DNA of 13,204 nucleotides from Bacteroidales bacterium. GTDB taxonomy: Bacteria > Bacteroidota > Bacteroidia > Bacteroidales > F082. The stretch is taken from assembly GCA_029933565.1 (NCBI GenBank), contig JAOZNY010000051.1:1-13204 (forward strand), read 5' to 3'. Below are positions 1 through 7,620 of the stretch, piece by piece. A model generated the notes under the pieces. That model was not told where the DNA came from. It saw only the letters and a program-made list of their open reading frames with translations, and did not search any database. Position 1 is the first letter of the stretch, and each line of letters opens with the position of its first letter. Made by a program: the position numbers and the translations under genes.

Positions 1-54
1 CCGCGACCCCCTGCGTGACAGGCAGGTATTCTAACCAAACTGAACTACCGAACC
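1..54 (-). tRNA. tRNA-Asp (anticodon GUC), partial at the window edge
   Basis: Read on the minus strand, the gene begins with the acceptor strand GGTTCGG at 54-48, then T8/A9, the D-stem GTTC/GAAT around a GG-containing loop, and the anticodon arm CCTGC-CTGTCAC-GCAGG. The anticodon GTC is at 19-17. The variable loop and the start of the T-stem follow up to position 1; the T-loop, 3' acceptor strand and CCA end lie outside the window. The anticodon arm and variable region match the well-known bacterial tRNA-Asp pattern closely. The gene lies downstream of comEC on the same strand but has its own promoter (89-119), so it is probably transcribed independently and may head a tRNA operon that continues to the left. 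Confidence 0.95.
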
Positions 55-88
55 ATTGGTTGTATGAACTCCCCTTAAAAAGGGACTG

Positions 89-119
89 CAAAAGTAAATT
101 CTTTTTTTTAATCTCCAAA
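89..119 (-). promoter_or_regulatory. Bacteroidota-type promoter of tRNA-Asp
   Basis: On the minus strand TTTG (119-116) is followed by 19 nt and then TACTTTTG (96-89). This matches the Bacteroidota housekeeping consensus TTTG / N19-21 / TAnnTTTG. The -7 box ends 34 nt before the tRNA 5' end. It is the only promoter candidate in the window with both boxes at consensus spacing. A short CCCTT-AAA-AAGGG dyad at 72-84 lies between promoter and tRNA; no U-tract follows it on the minus strand, so I do not call it a terminator. Confidence 0.75.
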
Positions 120-152
120 CAAAAAAATGCATTTTTTTCTTTTCTAAAATAC

Positions 153-2255
153 TTAAAATAAATTATCAATGTAAGCCCCTTCTTCATTAACATTAAAATA
201 CTCTATACCAGCCTCTTTACATTTATTCAAAATGATTTTCTGCTTCCAATAAGGAACTGATGAACTAATAATTATTTTGTTAAATGTTACGCATTGCTGT
301 AATTCACTAATGTCAATACTCTTCTTTCCAAAAATTATTACTGCATCAACATCTATTTTCTTACTCATTTTCGCTTTATAGAGCCTATCGTTTGAACTAA
401 GCAATAAATATTTCTTGTTGTAGAAACCCAGAAAACTACCATCTACAAAAAAGTTTTTATTGGATTTAGTATTGAAAATATCAGCATCAAAGGCCAATTG
501 ATAATCTATACCACAACTAATATGATTAGACCTTAAAATAAAATCCTGCAATTTCTGATCTGATAAAAAAACTGAGTCTGAAAGAAGTACGGCTTCAGTT
601 CCATTAATAAACTCCAAAACACTATACTTTTTTACATTAAAGGCTACAACCTCCTTTCTAGTAAGGTTTTGGTATTTAACAACTGTATTATAACTCACCA
701 AAACCAAAACAAGAAAAATCAAGTATTTAAGAATAAGTATGCGCCTAAAAAATAAAAGGTGAAATGAGGCCATAATTATTAAATATATCAATATCAGTTT
801 CAACCAGGGCATAAAAACATTATCAAAACCATGTAATGGAAATACTTCAACAATGGCAACTGAATTGTTAAGTAACAAAACCAAAAACGAAGTAATTGCA
901 CCAAAAATAGTTGACAGGAATGGAATCCATGAAAAAATAAAAAATACGAATCCTGACATAATTATTAAAAAAGAAAGTGGGATAACAAAGAGGTTAACAA
1001 GCCAGAAATAATTGGAAAAATAATGGAAATAATGCGTAGCAATTGGAAATGTTGCAATTTGTGCCGCAATTGATACCGACAAAATTCCCCATAAATAATT
1101 TGCTACCCTATTCTTAAAATAGAATATATTATAAACAGGTCGGTAAATTGAAATAATACCAATTACGGCAGCATACGAAAGTTGAAAGCCTACACTGTAA
1201 ATAAGCATTGGATCAATCAGTAGCATTGCAAATGCAGAGGCAGCAAGAGTATTATAACTATCTTTTAACCTATTAAAGGCTTCACCCACAATAAAAAACG
1301 AAAGCATAATTGATGCCCTTTGCACCGATGGCGACATCCCGGTAAGCATTGCGTAACCCCATACTGTTAAAAGCAACAAAACAATTCTCACATATTTTCC
1401 TGCATTAGAATTCTTCAAAAAACTTAAAAGAAAACTCATAATTAAAAAGATTACACCTACATGCAAACCCGAAACACATAAAATATGCATTGCCCCTGCC
1501 CTAACAAAATCTTGTTCAGTTTCGGCATCCATCAAAAAATCGTATCCTAGTAAAATTGCCGCCGACACTTCGTAAGTATTATCAAAAACACTTTTTTCTT
1601 CCAATTTTTGCAATAAGGTTCGCCTTAGTTTCTTGGCTAATGCCATCAACTTATTCGATGGAGAATACTCAAGAAACAACCACTGTTTGTTATTTAAATA
1701 AGTTGTGTAAACTATCCCTTTTCTGTTTAAATAAGTAGCATAATCAAACTCGCCGGGATTACCTGAGTTTTTATTCTTTTTGACGTTTGCTTCAAAAACT
1801 ATTTTGTCGCCATAAATTAAGTTAATGCTTGATGCTGATTTTTCAAGATAAGCCAATACTATGAAATTAGTATTGGTCACGTTATCTTTATCTTCATTGA
1901 AAGTTAAAATTTCAAGCCTTACAGCATTTTTAGTTTGAATTGGGTCGTTTACAATCTCACCAACAAAGATCACTGGCCCCTCAGGAATGTTTGACCTGGT
2001 TTGTACTTTATTAAATTGATAGGCGTTAAAAATGCCAAACAGAAAAACCGACAAATAAAAAAATAAGCCTGTAAACCACTTTAATTTATAGGATGTAAAC
2101 CATTTCGCAATAACAAAACCCAGCAATAACAATACTGAAAACAATAGCAAAATTAAAGAGATATCTATCGCAAAATCTTTCATCTTGCTACTTAGCAAAA
2201 TGCCCAAAGTATAAAACAAGGTAATTCTAACAAAGGGGCGTACAGACCAAAGCAT
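153..2255 (-). CDS. comEC: ComEC/Rec2 family DNA-uptake channel protein
   Basis: This is an inner-membrane protein of 700 residues, predicted to form the channel that carries single-stranded DNA into the cytoplasm during natural transformation. Residues 1-80 hold about three membrane segments. Residues 90-200 form a soluble beta-rich DUF4131-like region containing the conserved NPGEFDYATYL (166-176). The Competence domain spans about 225-525, with the hallmark HILCVSGLHVG (257-267), GMSPSVQRA (306-314) and SVGFQLSYAAV (354-364). Residues 530-700 are a soluble tail in the place where long ComEC proteins carry a metallo-beta-lactamase domain, but no HxHxDH motif is present. That matches my recollection of the shorter Bacteroidota form. 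The ATG at 2255 is supported by a TACTTTTG box 17 nt upstream. It is separated from lpxB by the oppositely oriented protease gene. Family assignment is firm; active competence is inference. Confidence 0.93.
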   Translation of the reverse strand: MLWSVRPFVRITLFYTLGILLSSKMKDFAIDISLILLLFSVLLLLGFVIAKWFTSYKLKWFTGLFFYLSVFLFGIFNAYQFNKVQTRSNIPEGPVIFVGEIVNDPIQTKNAVRLEILTFNEDKDNVTNTNFIVLAYLEKSASSINLIYGDKIVFEANVKKNKNSGNPGEFDYATYLNRKGIVYTTYLNNKQWLFLEYSPSNKLMALAKKLRRTLLQKLEEKSVFDNTYEVSAAILLGYDFLMDAETEQDFVRAGAMHILCVSGLHVGVIFLIMSFLLSFLKNSNAGKYVRIVLLLLTVWGYAMLTGMSPSVQRASIMLSFFIVGEAFNRLKDSYNTLAASAFAMLLIDPMLIYSVGFQLSYAAVIGIISIYRPVYNIFYFKNRVANYLWGILSVSIAAQIATFPIATHYFHYFSNYFWLVNLFVIPLSFLIIMSGFVFFIFSWIPFLSTIFGAITSFLVLLLNNSVAIVEVFPLHGFDNVFMPWLKLILIYLIIMASFHLLFFRRILILKYLIFLVLVLVSYNTVVKYQNLTRKEVVAFNVKKYSVLEFINGTEAVLLSDSVFLSDQKLQDFILRSNHISCGIDYQLAFDADIFNTKSNKNFFVDGSFLGFYNKKYLLLSSNDRLYKAKMSKKIDVDAVIIFGKKSIDISELQQCVTFNKIIISSSVPYWKQKIILNKCKEAGIEYFNVNEEGAYIDNLF

Positions 2256-2272
2256 TAGGGTTTACTTTTTAC

Positions 2273-2280
2273 CAAAAGTA
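2273..2280 (-). promoter_or_regulatory. putative -7 box upstream of comEC
   Basis: TACTTTTG on the minus strand fits TAnnTTTG and is identical to the octamer used by the tRNA-Asp promoter. It ends 17 nt before the comEC ATG. No TTTG -33 box is visible at the usual spacing, so this is weaker than the tRNA promoter. Confidence 0.45.
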
Positions 2281-2376
2281 ATAAAAAAAACGAAATAATA
2301 AAAACCACACCCTCTAAGAAGTTGGCTTTTGATTACCGCAATATGGGGTTTTTAGTTCTTTTTATTTTTTTAATAT

Positions 2377-2388
2377 CGAATATCTATT
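2377..2388 (+). promoter_or_regulatory. CGAATATCnATT motif, copy 1
   Basis: The sequence is CGAATATCTATT, the first of three copies of the 12-mer in the protease upstream region. It lies about 230 nt upstream of the promoter core and 375 nt upstream of the ATG. A regulator-binding role is inference. Confidence 0.35.
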
Positions 2389-2432
2389 TTAGAATTTTTG
2401 AAATTCATTTACATCTTAAATTATTATTCGTT

Positions 2433-2444
2433 AATCGATATTCG
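2433..2444 (-). promoter_or_regulatory. CGAATATCnATT motif, copy 2 (inverted)
   Basis: On the minus strand the sequence is CGAATATCGATT. It faces copy 1 across 44 nt, so the two form a widely spaced inverted pair of arms. Confidence 0.35.
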
Positions 2445-2615
2445 TCATTCAATTTATTTAATAAATACAGGCAAAGTTAGAAGAACATTAACACCAGCAA
2501 AGCAGGTAGTTTTTCAAGTTGAAATAAAAACAGTTTCGAAATAATAAGCACGAAATATTCTTTCAATTATTCAAATTTTTTAGAAATAAAAACAAAACCA
2601 ATCGTATAATTTCTT

Positions 2616-2623
2616 TATATTTG
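2616..2623 (+). promoter_or_regulatory. putative promoter core (-7 box) of the S8 protease gene
   Basis: TATATTTG fits TAnnTTTG. The start codon is 139 nt downstream, whereas the -7 boxes of the other protein-coding genes here end 14-25 nt before their ATG. No -33 TTTG box is visible at N19-21, which would suit a regulated or alternative-sigma promoter, or mean this is not the true start site. The CGAATATCnATT copy 3 begins at the very next base. Confidence 0.45.
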
Positions 2624-2635
2624 CGAATATCAATT
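2624..2635 (+). promoter_or_regulatory. CGAATATCnATT motif, copy 3, abutting the promoter core
   Basis: The sequence is CGAATATCAATT. It starts directly after TATATTTG, and together they form the dyad ATATT-TGCG-AATAT (2617-2630). A protein bound here would cover the transcription start region, so this is the best operator candidate in the window. Confidence 0.4.
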
Positions 2636-2660
2636 GAAACAAAGCAAGAAAACAATATCA

Positions 2661-2694
2661 AAGCAAATTACTCTTTAAGCAAATTAATCACTTT
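2661..2694 (+). repeat. imperfect tandem repeat in the protease leader
   Basis: Two adjacent units begin with AAGCAAATTA (2661-2670 and 2677-2686) and end with CTCTTT and ATCACTTT respectively, giving units of 16 and 18 nt. CTTAAGC follows directly. They fall in the predicted 5' untranslated leader, about 70-100 nt before the ATG. Function unknown. Confidence 0.5.
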
Positions 2695-2762
2695 CTTAAG
2701 CGTATAAATATTATTTTTTTGAAAAATCAAACATCATTATTTACAAACAAACTAATTATCTT

Positions 2763-5700
2763 ATGAGAAATTTTTACCTACTTGTAATCAGTTTCCTCCT
2801 AATTTCATGGGGAAACCAAACAGTTATTGGGCAAACAAACAAGACAGCCCTTAATCAATTTGCAGTCGAAAAAGCGGCAGAATTTCAACAGAAAAAAGCA
2901 GAAGCCATCGATTATGCAAAACTCAACGACATTCCATTATTTATTGAAACAGACAATTCAATTATGGAATTAATGTCCATTGATAGAAATGGACAACCTC
3001 AGTATTATATTACTAATAATTCAAATGCTTCGGCAACCAGCTCAACAAACAATGTAAACCCCGGTGGAAGTGCAGGACTTAGTCTTGATGGCAGTGGAAT
3101 GATTGTACACGAATGGGATGCCGGTGCAGTAAGAGCATCACACCAGGAGTTTGGTGGCAGGGTTACGCAAGGAGATGGTGTTACAACTACCAATTATCAC
3201 TCAACTCACGTTGGTGGTACTTTAATTGCATCCGGTGTTCAGAGTTCTGCAAAAGGAATGGCCCCAGCCGCAAACCTAAGTGCTTACGATTGGAATAGCG
3301 ATGAAAGCGAAATGGCAACCGCCGGAGCAAATGGCGCATTAGTTTCGAATCACTCCTACGGTTATGGAAATGGCTGGGTATGGAATGGCTCCAGTTGGAC
3401 TTGGTATGGCAATACATCCATTAGTACTCAGGAAGATGACCGTTTTGGATTTTACGACTCACAAGCACAACAATGGGATGAAATTGCAAAAAATGCACCT
3501 TATTATTTGATAGTGAAATCAGCCGGTAACGACAGAGGAGATGGCCCCACTAATGGCGATTACCCTCAGGACGGACCTTACGATTGTATAGGTAATGCAG
3601 GAAATGCAAAGAACCTACTAACCGTAGGGGCAGTCGAAGATATTCTAGGTGGTTATTCTCAACCATCAGATGTTGTAATGAGTTCATTTAGTTCATGGGG
3701 ACCTGCCGACGATGGAAGGATTAAACCTGACATCTCTACAAATGGCGTTTCTTTATATTCTACCGATGATGATAATGACGCAGACTACACAAGCCTTAGC
3801 GGTACTTCAATGGCTGCACCTGTAGCAACGGGTTCTTTAATTTTGCTTCAAGAGCATTATCAAGATTTAAATGGTAGCGGCAACCTAATGCGTGCTGCCA
3901 CATTAAAAGCACTTGTTATTCACACTGCTGACGAAGCAGGACCAAACCCCGGCCCAGACTATATGTTTGGATGGGGATTGATGAATACTGAAACTGCTGC
4001 TGCTAAAATTACCGAAAATCAAACACTCAATTTAATTGAAGAATTATCTCTTAATAATGGTGGTAGTTATTCACGTACAGTAACTGCTAGTGGTAGCGAA
4101 CCATTAGTTGTAACTGTTGTTTGGACAGATATTGAAGGAACACCAGTTGCTGCTTCACTCGACCCTTCTGACCCTATGGTTGTTAATGAGCTTGATTTAC
4201 GAATTACAGAAGGTGCTAATACATATTACCCTTGGAGTTGCAACAGAATAAATCATTCAGCAGCAGCTACCAGAAACAGTGAGAACAATGTTGACAACGT
4301 TGAAATGGTAACTATTGACAATCCTATAGCAGGAATTGATTATACAATTACAGTGGATCACGATGGAACACTAAGCGGAGGTTCTCAGAACTTTTCAATT
4401 ATTATTAGTGGAATTGGTGGCACATCAACACCACAACCTCCTGTTGCTAATTTCTCAGCAAGTTCAACAAACATTACCATTGGCGATGCAGTAACATTTA
4501 CCGATCTTTCAACCAACACCCCAACATCATGGAGTTGGACTTTTGAAGGAGGAACACCATCAACAAGTACTGATCAAAATCCGGTTGTAACCTATAATAC
4601 TGAAGGAACTTTCGATGTTTCTTTAACAGTTACTAATGCTGAAGGATCGGATACAAAAACCATTACAAATTACATTAATGCCTCGACTTTTTCATGCAGT
4701 TACTGTAGCATTTATTATAGCAACACATCAGATGATTATATAAGTAATGTTAGTTTTAATACGATTAACAATTCAAGTTCTTCTACTAATTATACTGATT
4801 ACACAAGCATTTCGACTAATATTTCGCAAGGACAGACTTATACTTTATCAGTTAATATTACGGTAAATGGAAATTGGGTTCAGCATAGTAAAGCATGGAT
4901 CGACTGGAATGGAAATTGCAGTTTTGACGATGCAGGTGAAGAATTTGATTTAGGATCTACAAACGGAACAACAGGAACTCATACACTTAGTGTTGACATT
5001 ACAGTACCTGCCAACGCCGATTTAATAAATACTACAATGCGTATTGCAGAAAATTATTCAACCGATCCAACATCTTGCCAAAGCAACACTTATGGTGAAG
5101 GCGAAGATTATTCAGTAAATATTATTGAAGGGGTTGTTATTGATCCTCCAAATTGCGCAAGTCTGATTGCGCCGGCAGATGGAGCAACTGATATTTCTGT
5201 TGTAAGTATTCTTGAGTGGTCAACTGTTGCAAATACCGATGGTTATAAGTTATTCTTTGGAACCGACAATCCACCTACAAATATTGCCAATGCTTTGGAT
5301 TTAGGTAATCAAACAACTTATACTCCTTCAGGCGGCCTTAACAATAATACAACATATTACTGGGAAGTTATTCCTTATAATACAGGTGGTGATGCCAGTT
5401 CTTGTAACACATGGTCGTTTACAACCATTGAAGGTTCAACTTCCGGGCCTGTTGAATTAAGTTTTACTGATTTTGAAAGTGGCTGGGGTAACTGGACTGA
5501 TGGTGGAGGTGACTGTAGACGTAAAAGCACATCCTATTCCCCTCAGGGAAGTTATTCAGCAGACATTCAGGATAATTCAGGAATTTCCTCTTCATTTTAT
5601 TCAACCAATGGATTTGATGTTCACACCGATAACTTTGTTCAAATCCAAGTGGAATTCACTTTTCAGGCTGTAAGCATGGATAATTCCAATGAAGACTTTT

Positions 5701-6224
5701 GGGTACAGTATTTTGATGGTTCAGCATGGTATACAGTTGCCGATTTTGATTACAGTATTCATTTTGATAATAATGTTGTTTATATAGCAACAGTAAATAT
5801 TTACGAGTCTGATGTTAATTTCCCAACAGATATGAAACTCAGATTTATGTGCGATGCCAGCGGAAACAGAGATGATATTTACGTTGATGAGATTAGGATA
5901 ACTGCTTCGGATCAAATAATGACATCGACAGATGGTCTAGAGGTAGTTGCCAATTCAAATATTATGCTTCCTAATGCTGAGGAACTTGCTGATCAACTTA
6001 GGGTTTATCCAAATCCGGCAAACGGAATTTCACTTAATGTAGCTTCACCATTTGAAATGAAGACTATTGATGTTTATAGCATGATGGGTGAAAAAGTTGC
6101 CAGTATTAAAACTGACAATAGTCTGAACTACAGTTTAGACATAACTAATCTTAAAACAGGTATTTACATTTTAAGAGTTGAAGGAATGGAAGAAGTTGAG
6201 ATGATTAGATTTATAAAAAGATAA
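2763..6224 (+). CDS. secreted S8 subtilisin-like serine protease with PKD, GEVED and T9SS sorting domains
   Basis: A predicted exported serine endopeptidase of 1153 residues. Residues 1-23 form a signal peptide (MRNF, then a hydrophobic stretch, cleavage near G23-Q24), followed by a short N-terminal region. The S8 domain covers about 105-415: D119 (EWDAG), H146 (HSTHVGG), oxyanion N256 (SAGNDRG) and S349 (GTSMAAP) are all present. A beta-sandwich follows to about 552, then PKD (558-638), GEVED (644-787, with WIDWNGN and GEGEDYSV), an Fn3-like module (797-888) and a MAM-like beta-sandwich (898-1048). Residues 1078-1153 are a type A T9SS sorting domain (VYPNPANG ... GIYILRV), so export to the outer surface or medium is expected. 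The substrate is unknown; nutritional proteolysis or matrix processing would fit. The gene is monocistronic, lies between lpxB and comEC on the opposite strand, and ends at a strong terminator. Confidence 0.95.
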   Translation: MRNFYLLVISFLLISWGNQTVIGQTNKTALNQFAVEKAAEFQQKKAEAIDYAKLNDIPLFIETDNSIMELMSIDRNGQPQYYITNNSNASATSSTNNVNPGGSAGLSLDGSGMIVHEWDAGAVRASHQEFGGRVTQGDGVTTTNYHSTHVGGTLIASGVQSSAKGMAPAANLSAYDWNSDESEMATAGANGALVSNHSYGYGNGWVWNGSSWTWYGNTSISTQEDDRFGFYDSQAQQWDEIAKNAPYYLIVKSAGNDRGDGPTNGDYPQDGPYDCIGNAGNAKNLLTVGAVEDILGGYSQPSDVVMSSFSSWGPADDGRIKPDISTNGVSLYSTDDDNDADYTSLSGTSMAAPVATGSLILLQEHYQDLNGSGNLMRAATLKALVIHTADEAGPNPGPDYMFGWGLMNTETAAAKITENQTLNLIEELSLNNGGSYSRTVTASGSEPLVVTVVWTDIEGTPVAASLDPSDPMVVNELDLRITEGANTYYPWSCNRINHSAAATRNSENNVDNVEMVTIDNPIAGIDYTITVDHDGTLSGGSQNFSIIISGIGGTSTPQPPVANFSASSTNITIGDAVTFTDLSTNTPTSWSWTFEGGTPSTSTDQNPVVTYNTEGTFDVSLTVTNAEGSDTKTITNYINASTFSCSYCSIYYSNTSDDYISNVSFNTINNSSSSTNYTDYTSISTNISQGQTYTLSVNITVNGNWVQHSKAWIDWNGNCSFDDAGEEFDLGSTNGTTGTHTLSVDITVPANADLINTTMRIAENYSTDPTSCQSNTYGEGEDYSVNIIEGVVIDPPNCASLIAPADGATDISVVSILEWSTVANTDGYKLFFGTDNPPTNIANALDLGNQTTYTPSGGLNNNTTYYWEVIPYNTGGDASSCNTWSFTTIEGSTSGPVELSFTDFESGWGNWTDGGGDCRRKSTSYSPQGSYSADIQDNSGISSSFYSTNGFDVHTDNFVQIQVEFTFQAVSMDNSNEDFWVQYFDGSAWYTVADFDYSIHFDNNVVYIATVNIYESDVNFPTDMKLRFMCDASGNRDDIYVDEIRITASDQIMTSTDGLEVVANSNIMLPNAEELADQLRVYPNPANGISLNVASPFEMKTIDVYSMMGEKVASIKTDNSLNYSLDITNLKTGIYILRVEGMEEVEMIRFIKR

Positions 6225-6245
6225 TTGCTTAATAAATAGTTTTCC

Positions 6246-6285
6246 AAAAAAAGGAGTTGTTCTCGATGAGAGCAACTCTTTTTTT
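6246..6285. terminator. bidirectional hairpin terminator between the S8 protease gene and lpxB
   Basis: An 11-bp stem pairs 6254-6264 (GAGTTGTTCTC) with 6268-6278 (GAGAGCAACTC), with one T-G wobble and a 3-nt loop GAT. An A-run (6246-6252) lies on the left and a T-run (6279-6285) on the right, so it can work in both directions. On the minus strand the lpxB stop codon (6286-6284) lies at the edge of the run that precedes the stem, so lpxB uses the same structure. Confidence 0.9.
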
Positions 6286-7468
6286 ATTTAGATTGTGTAT
6301 TATTTTTTGTAATACAGACTGCATCAGCCGAAAGTTCAGTTTCAGCAGTTTTGTGGTATTCCAGAAAATCGTCTATTATTTCGGCTGCATTATCTGAAGC
6401 CCCTTTGTTTCCAAGTTTCTGCCTGAGCAATTTAAAATCTTCAAGCATTGTCTCTCTGTTATTTCCATTAGGGAGAATCTTGTCTAATTCCTTTATAAGA
6501 TTTTGTTTGTTGAGTTCACTCTGAATTAATTCTGTAACCACCAACTTATCCATTATCAGATTCACTAGCGAAATATACTCAATATCTACAATACGTTTAG
6601 CTATTTGATAAGAAAGCCAGTTGCCGGTATAACAAACTACCTCAGGTGTTCCAATAATTGCCGTCTCCAAGGTTGCCGTTCCCGAAGTAACAAGTGCAGC
6701 CGTAGCATTAACAACAATATTATGGGTTTGCCCGAAAAGTACTTTTGCTTCTGAATTTTCTAAAATTTCATTATAAAACTCCTGTCCAAGTGTTTCAACT
6801 CCGGCAATCACAAATTGATAATCCTTAAAATTACTCTCTACCAAAAGCATCTGCTCAAGCATCTTACTAACTTCCTGTTTCCGACTTCCTGGTAATAAAG
6901 CGATTATTGGTTTTTCTTGTAATTTACTTTCTTTCAAGAAAACTTCTTTTTCCAATAGTTTCTCTTTATTTATTGAATCTAAAAGTGGGTGCCCAACAAA
7001 ATCAACATCATAATTGTATTTTGCATAAAATTCCTTTTCAAAAGGAAGAATCACCAGCATCTTGTCGACATACTTTTTAATACTGTGTACCCTCGACTTT
7101 TTCCAGGCCCATATCTGTGGTGAGATATAATAAATTACTTTTAACCCTTGCTGCTTTGCAAATTTTGCAATACGTAAGTTAAACCCAGGATAATCAACTA
7201 AAATCAATACATCAGGTTCAAACTGCAAAATATCTTTCTTACAAAAGGAAATATTATTGAATATTGTTTTCAGATTTTGAAGTACTTCAGCGAAACCCAT
7301 AAAAGCAAGATCACGGTAATGCTTTACAATCTCGGCACCTTGGGCAGCCATCAAATCGCCACCCCACGCACGAAAAACTGCATCAGCATCATTTCTCTTA
7401 ATGGATTTCATTAAAAACGATGCATGCAAATCGCCCGATGCCTCTCCTGCTATTATATAGTATTTCAC
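6284..7468 (-). CDS. lpxB: lipid-A-disaccharide synthase
   Basis: LpxB is a GT19 glycosyltransferase at the inner membrane. It condenses UDP-2,3-diacylglucosamine with lipid X to give the lipid A disaccharide 1-phosphate. Family motifs seen in the 394 residues: GEASGD (8-13), VDYPGFN (91-97), SPQIWAWKK (116-124), GHPLLD (159-164), LLPGSRKQEV (191-200) and TSGTATLE (261-268). The start is GTG at 7468-7466. It places GEASGD where I expect it from Bacteroidota homologues, and no upstream in-frame ATG is better placed. The last 24 or so residues after EYH look like a low-conservation tail. It follows surE and a small membrane protein on the same strand after a 189-nt repeat-rich gap. No TAnnTTTG box is seen in that gap, so read-through from surE is likely. 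Confidence 0.95.
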   Translation of the reverse strand: MKYYIIAGEASGDLHASFLMKSIKRNDADAVFRAWGGDLMAAQGAEIVKHYRDLAFMGFAEVLQNLKTIFNNISFCKKDILQFEPDVLILVDYPGFNLRIAKFAKQQGLKVIYYISPQIWAWKKSRVHSIKKYVDKMLVILPFEKEFYAKYNYDVDFVGHPLLDSINKEKLLEKEVFLKESKLQEKPIIALLPGSRKQEVSKMLEQMLLVESNFKDYQFVIAGVETLGQEFYNEILENSEAKVLFGQTHNIVVNATAALVTSGTATLETAIIGTPEVVCYTGNWLSYQIAKRIVDIEYISLVNLIMDKLVVTELIQSELNKQNLIKELDKILPNGNNRETMLEDFKLLRQKLGNKGASDNAAEIIDDFLEYHKTAETELSADAVCITKNNTQSK

Positions 7469-7486
7469 TTTAATAAATAGTTATTA

Positions 7487-7566
7487 GTCATTGGTCATTT
7501 GTCATTAGTCATTTGTGGTCATTAGTAGTCATTGGTCATTTGGTTGTCATTGGTCATTAGTCATTC
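7487..7566. repeat. tandem heptamer array (GTCATTN x10)
   Basis: Ten copies of GTCATTN begin at 7487, 7494, 7501, 7508, 7518, 7528, 7535, 7546, 7553 and 7560, with insertions gtg (7515-7517), gta (7525-7527) and ggtt (7542-7545). The seventh base is g, t, a or c. It resembles the short tandemly repeated heptamers seen in intergenic DNA of several bacterial phyla. It lies 18 nt upstream of the lpxB GTG, in the presumed surE-lpxB transcript. Confidence 0.9.
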
Positions 7567-7597
7567 TTTGTCCGCCGAAGCCTTGGCGAAGGAGGGG
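7567..7597. repeat. GC-rich 31-bp element, copy A
   Basis: It starts TTTGTCCGCCGAAG and ends GGCGAAGGAGGGG. Without gaps it matches 10544-10574 at 21 of 31 positions; the shared core is CCGCCGnAG and GGAGGG. CGCC (7573-7576) can pair with GGCG (7585-7588). It directly follows a heptamer array, as copy B does. It is markedly more GC-rich than the surrounding DNA. Confidence 0.6.
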
Positions 7598-7620
7598 ATT
7601 GCCATTGGTTGTGTACAAAT

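Larger units (their letters stand above)
2256..2762. other. 507-nt AT-rich divergent intergenic region between comEC and the protease gene
   Basis: No coding region or RNA gene is visible here. The stretch contains the comEC promoter candidate (2273-2280), three CGAATATCnATT motifs (2377-2388, 2433-2444 inverted, 2624-2635), a TATATTTG promoter core (2616-2623) and a roughly 130-nt leader with an imperfect tandem repeat (2661-2694). It is much longer than the other gaps in the window and AT-rich throughout, as expected for a separately controlled accessory gene. Confidence 0.7.

Noticed and set aside
70..85. Terminator of comEC at the CCCTT-AAA-AAGGG dyad
   Set aside because: The stem is only 5 bp, no U-run follows on the minus strand, and it lies downstream of the tRNA promoter, inside the tRNA precursor.
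1..152. tRNA-Asp as an attachment site for an integrated element
   Set aside because: No integrase gene and no duplicated tRNA fragment was noticed elsewhere in the window; the 3' end of the tRNA is not in view.
1556..1738. Plus-strand open frame inside comEC
   Set aside because: It is a shadow frame on the opposite strand to the well-supported comEC reading frame.
7487..7566. Possible CRISPR array in the repeat-rich gap
   Set aside because: Units are 7 bp and directly tandem, with only 3-4 nt insertions; there are no 25-40 nt repeats, unique spacers or cas genes.
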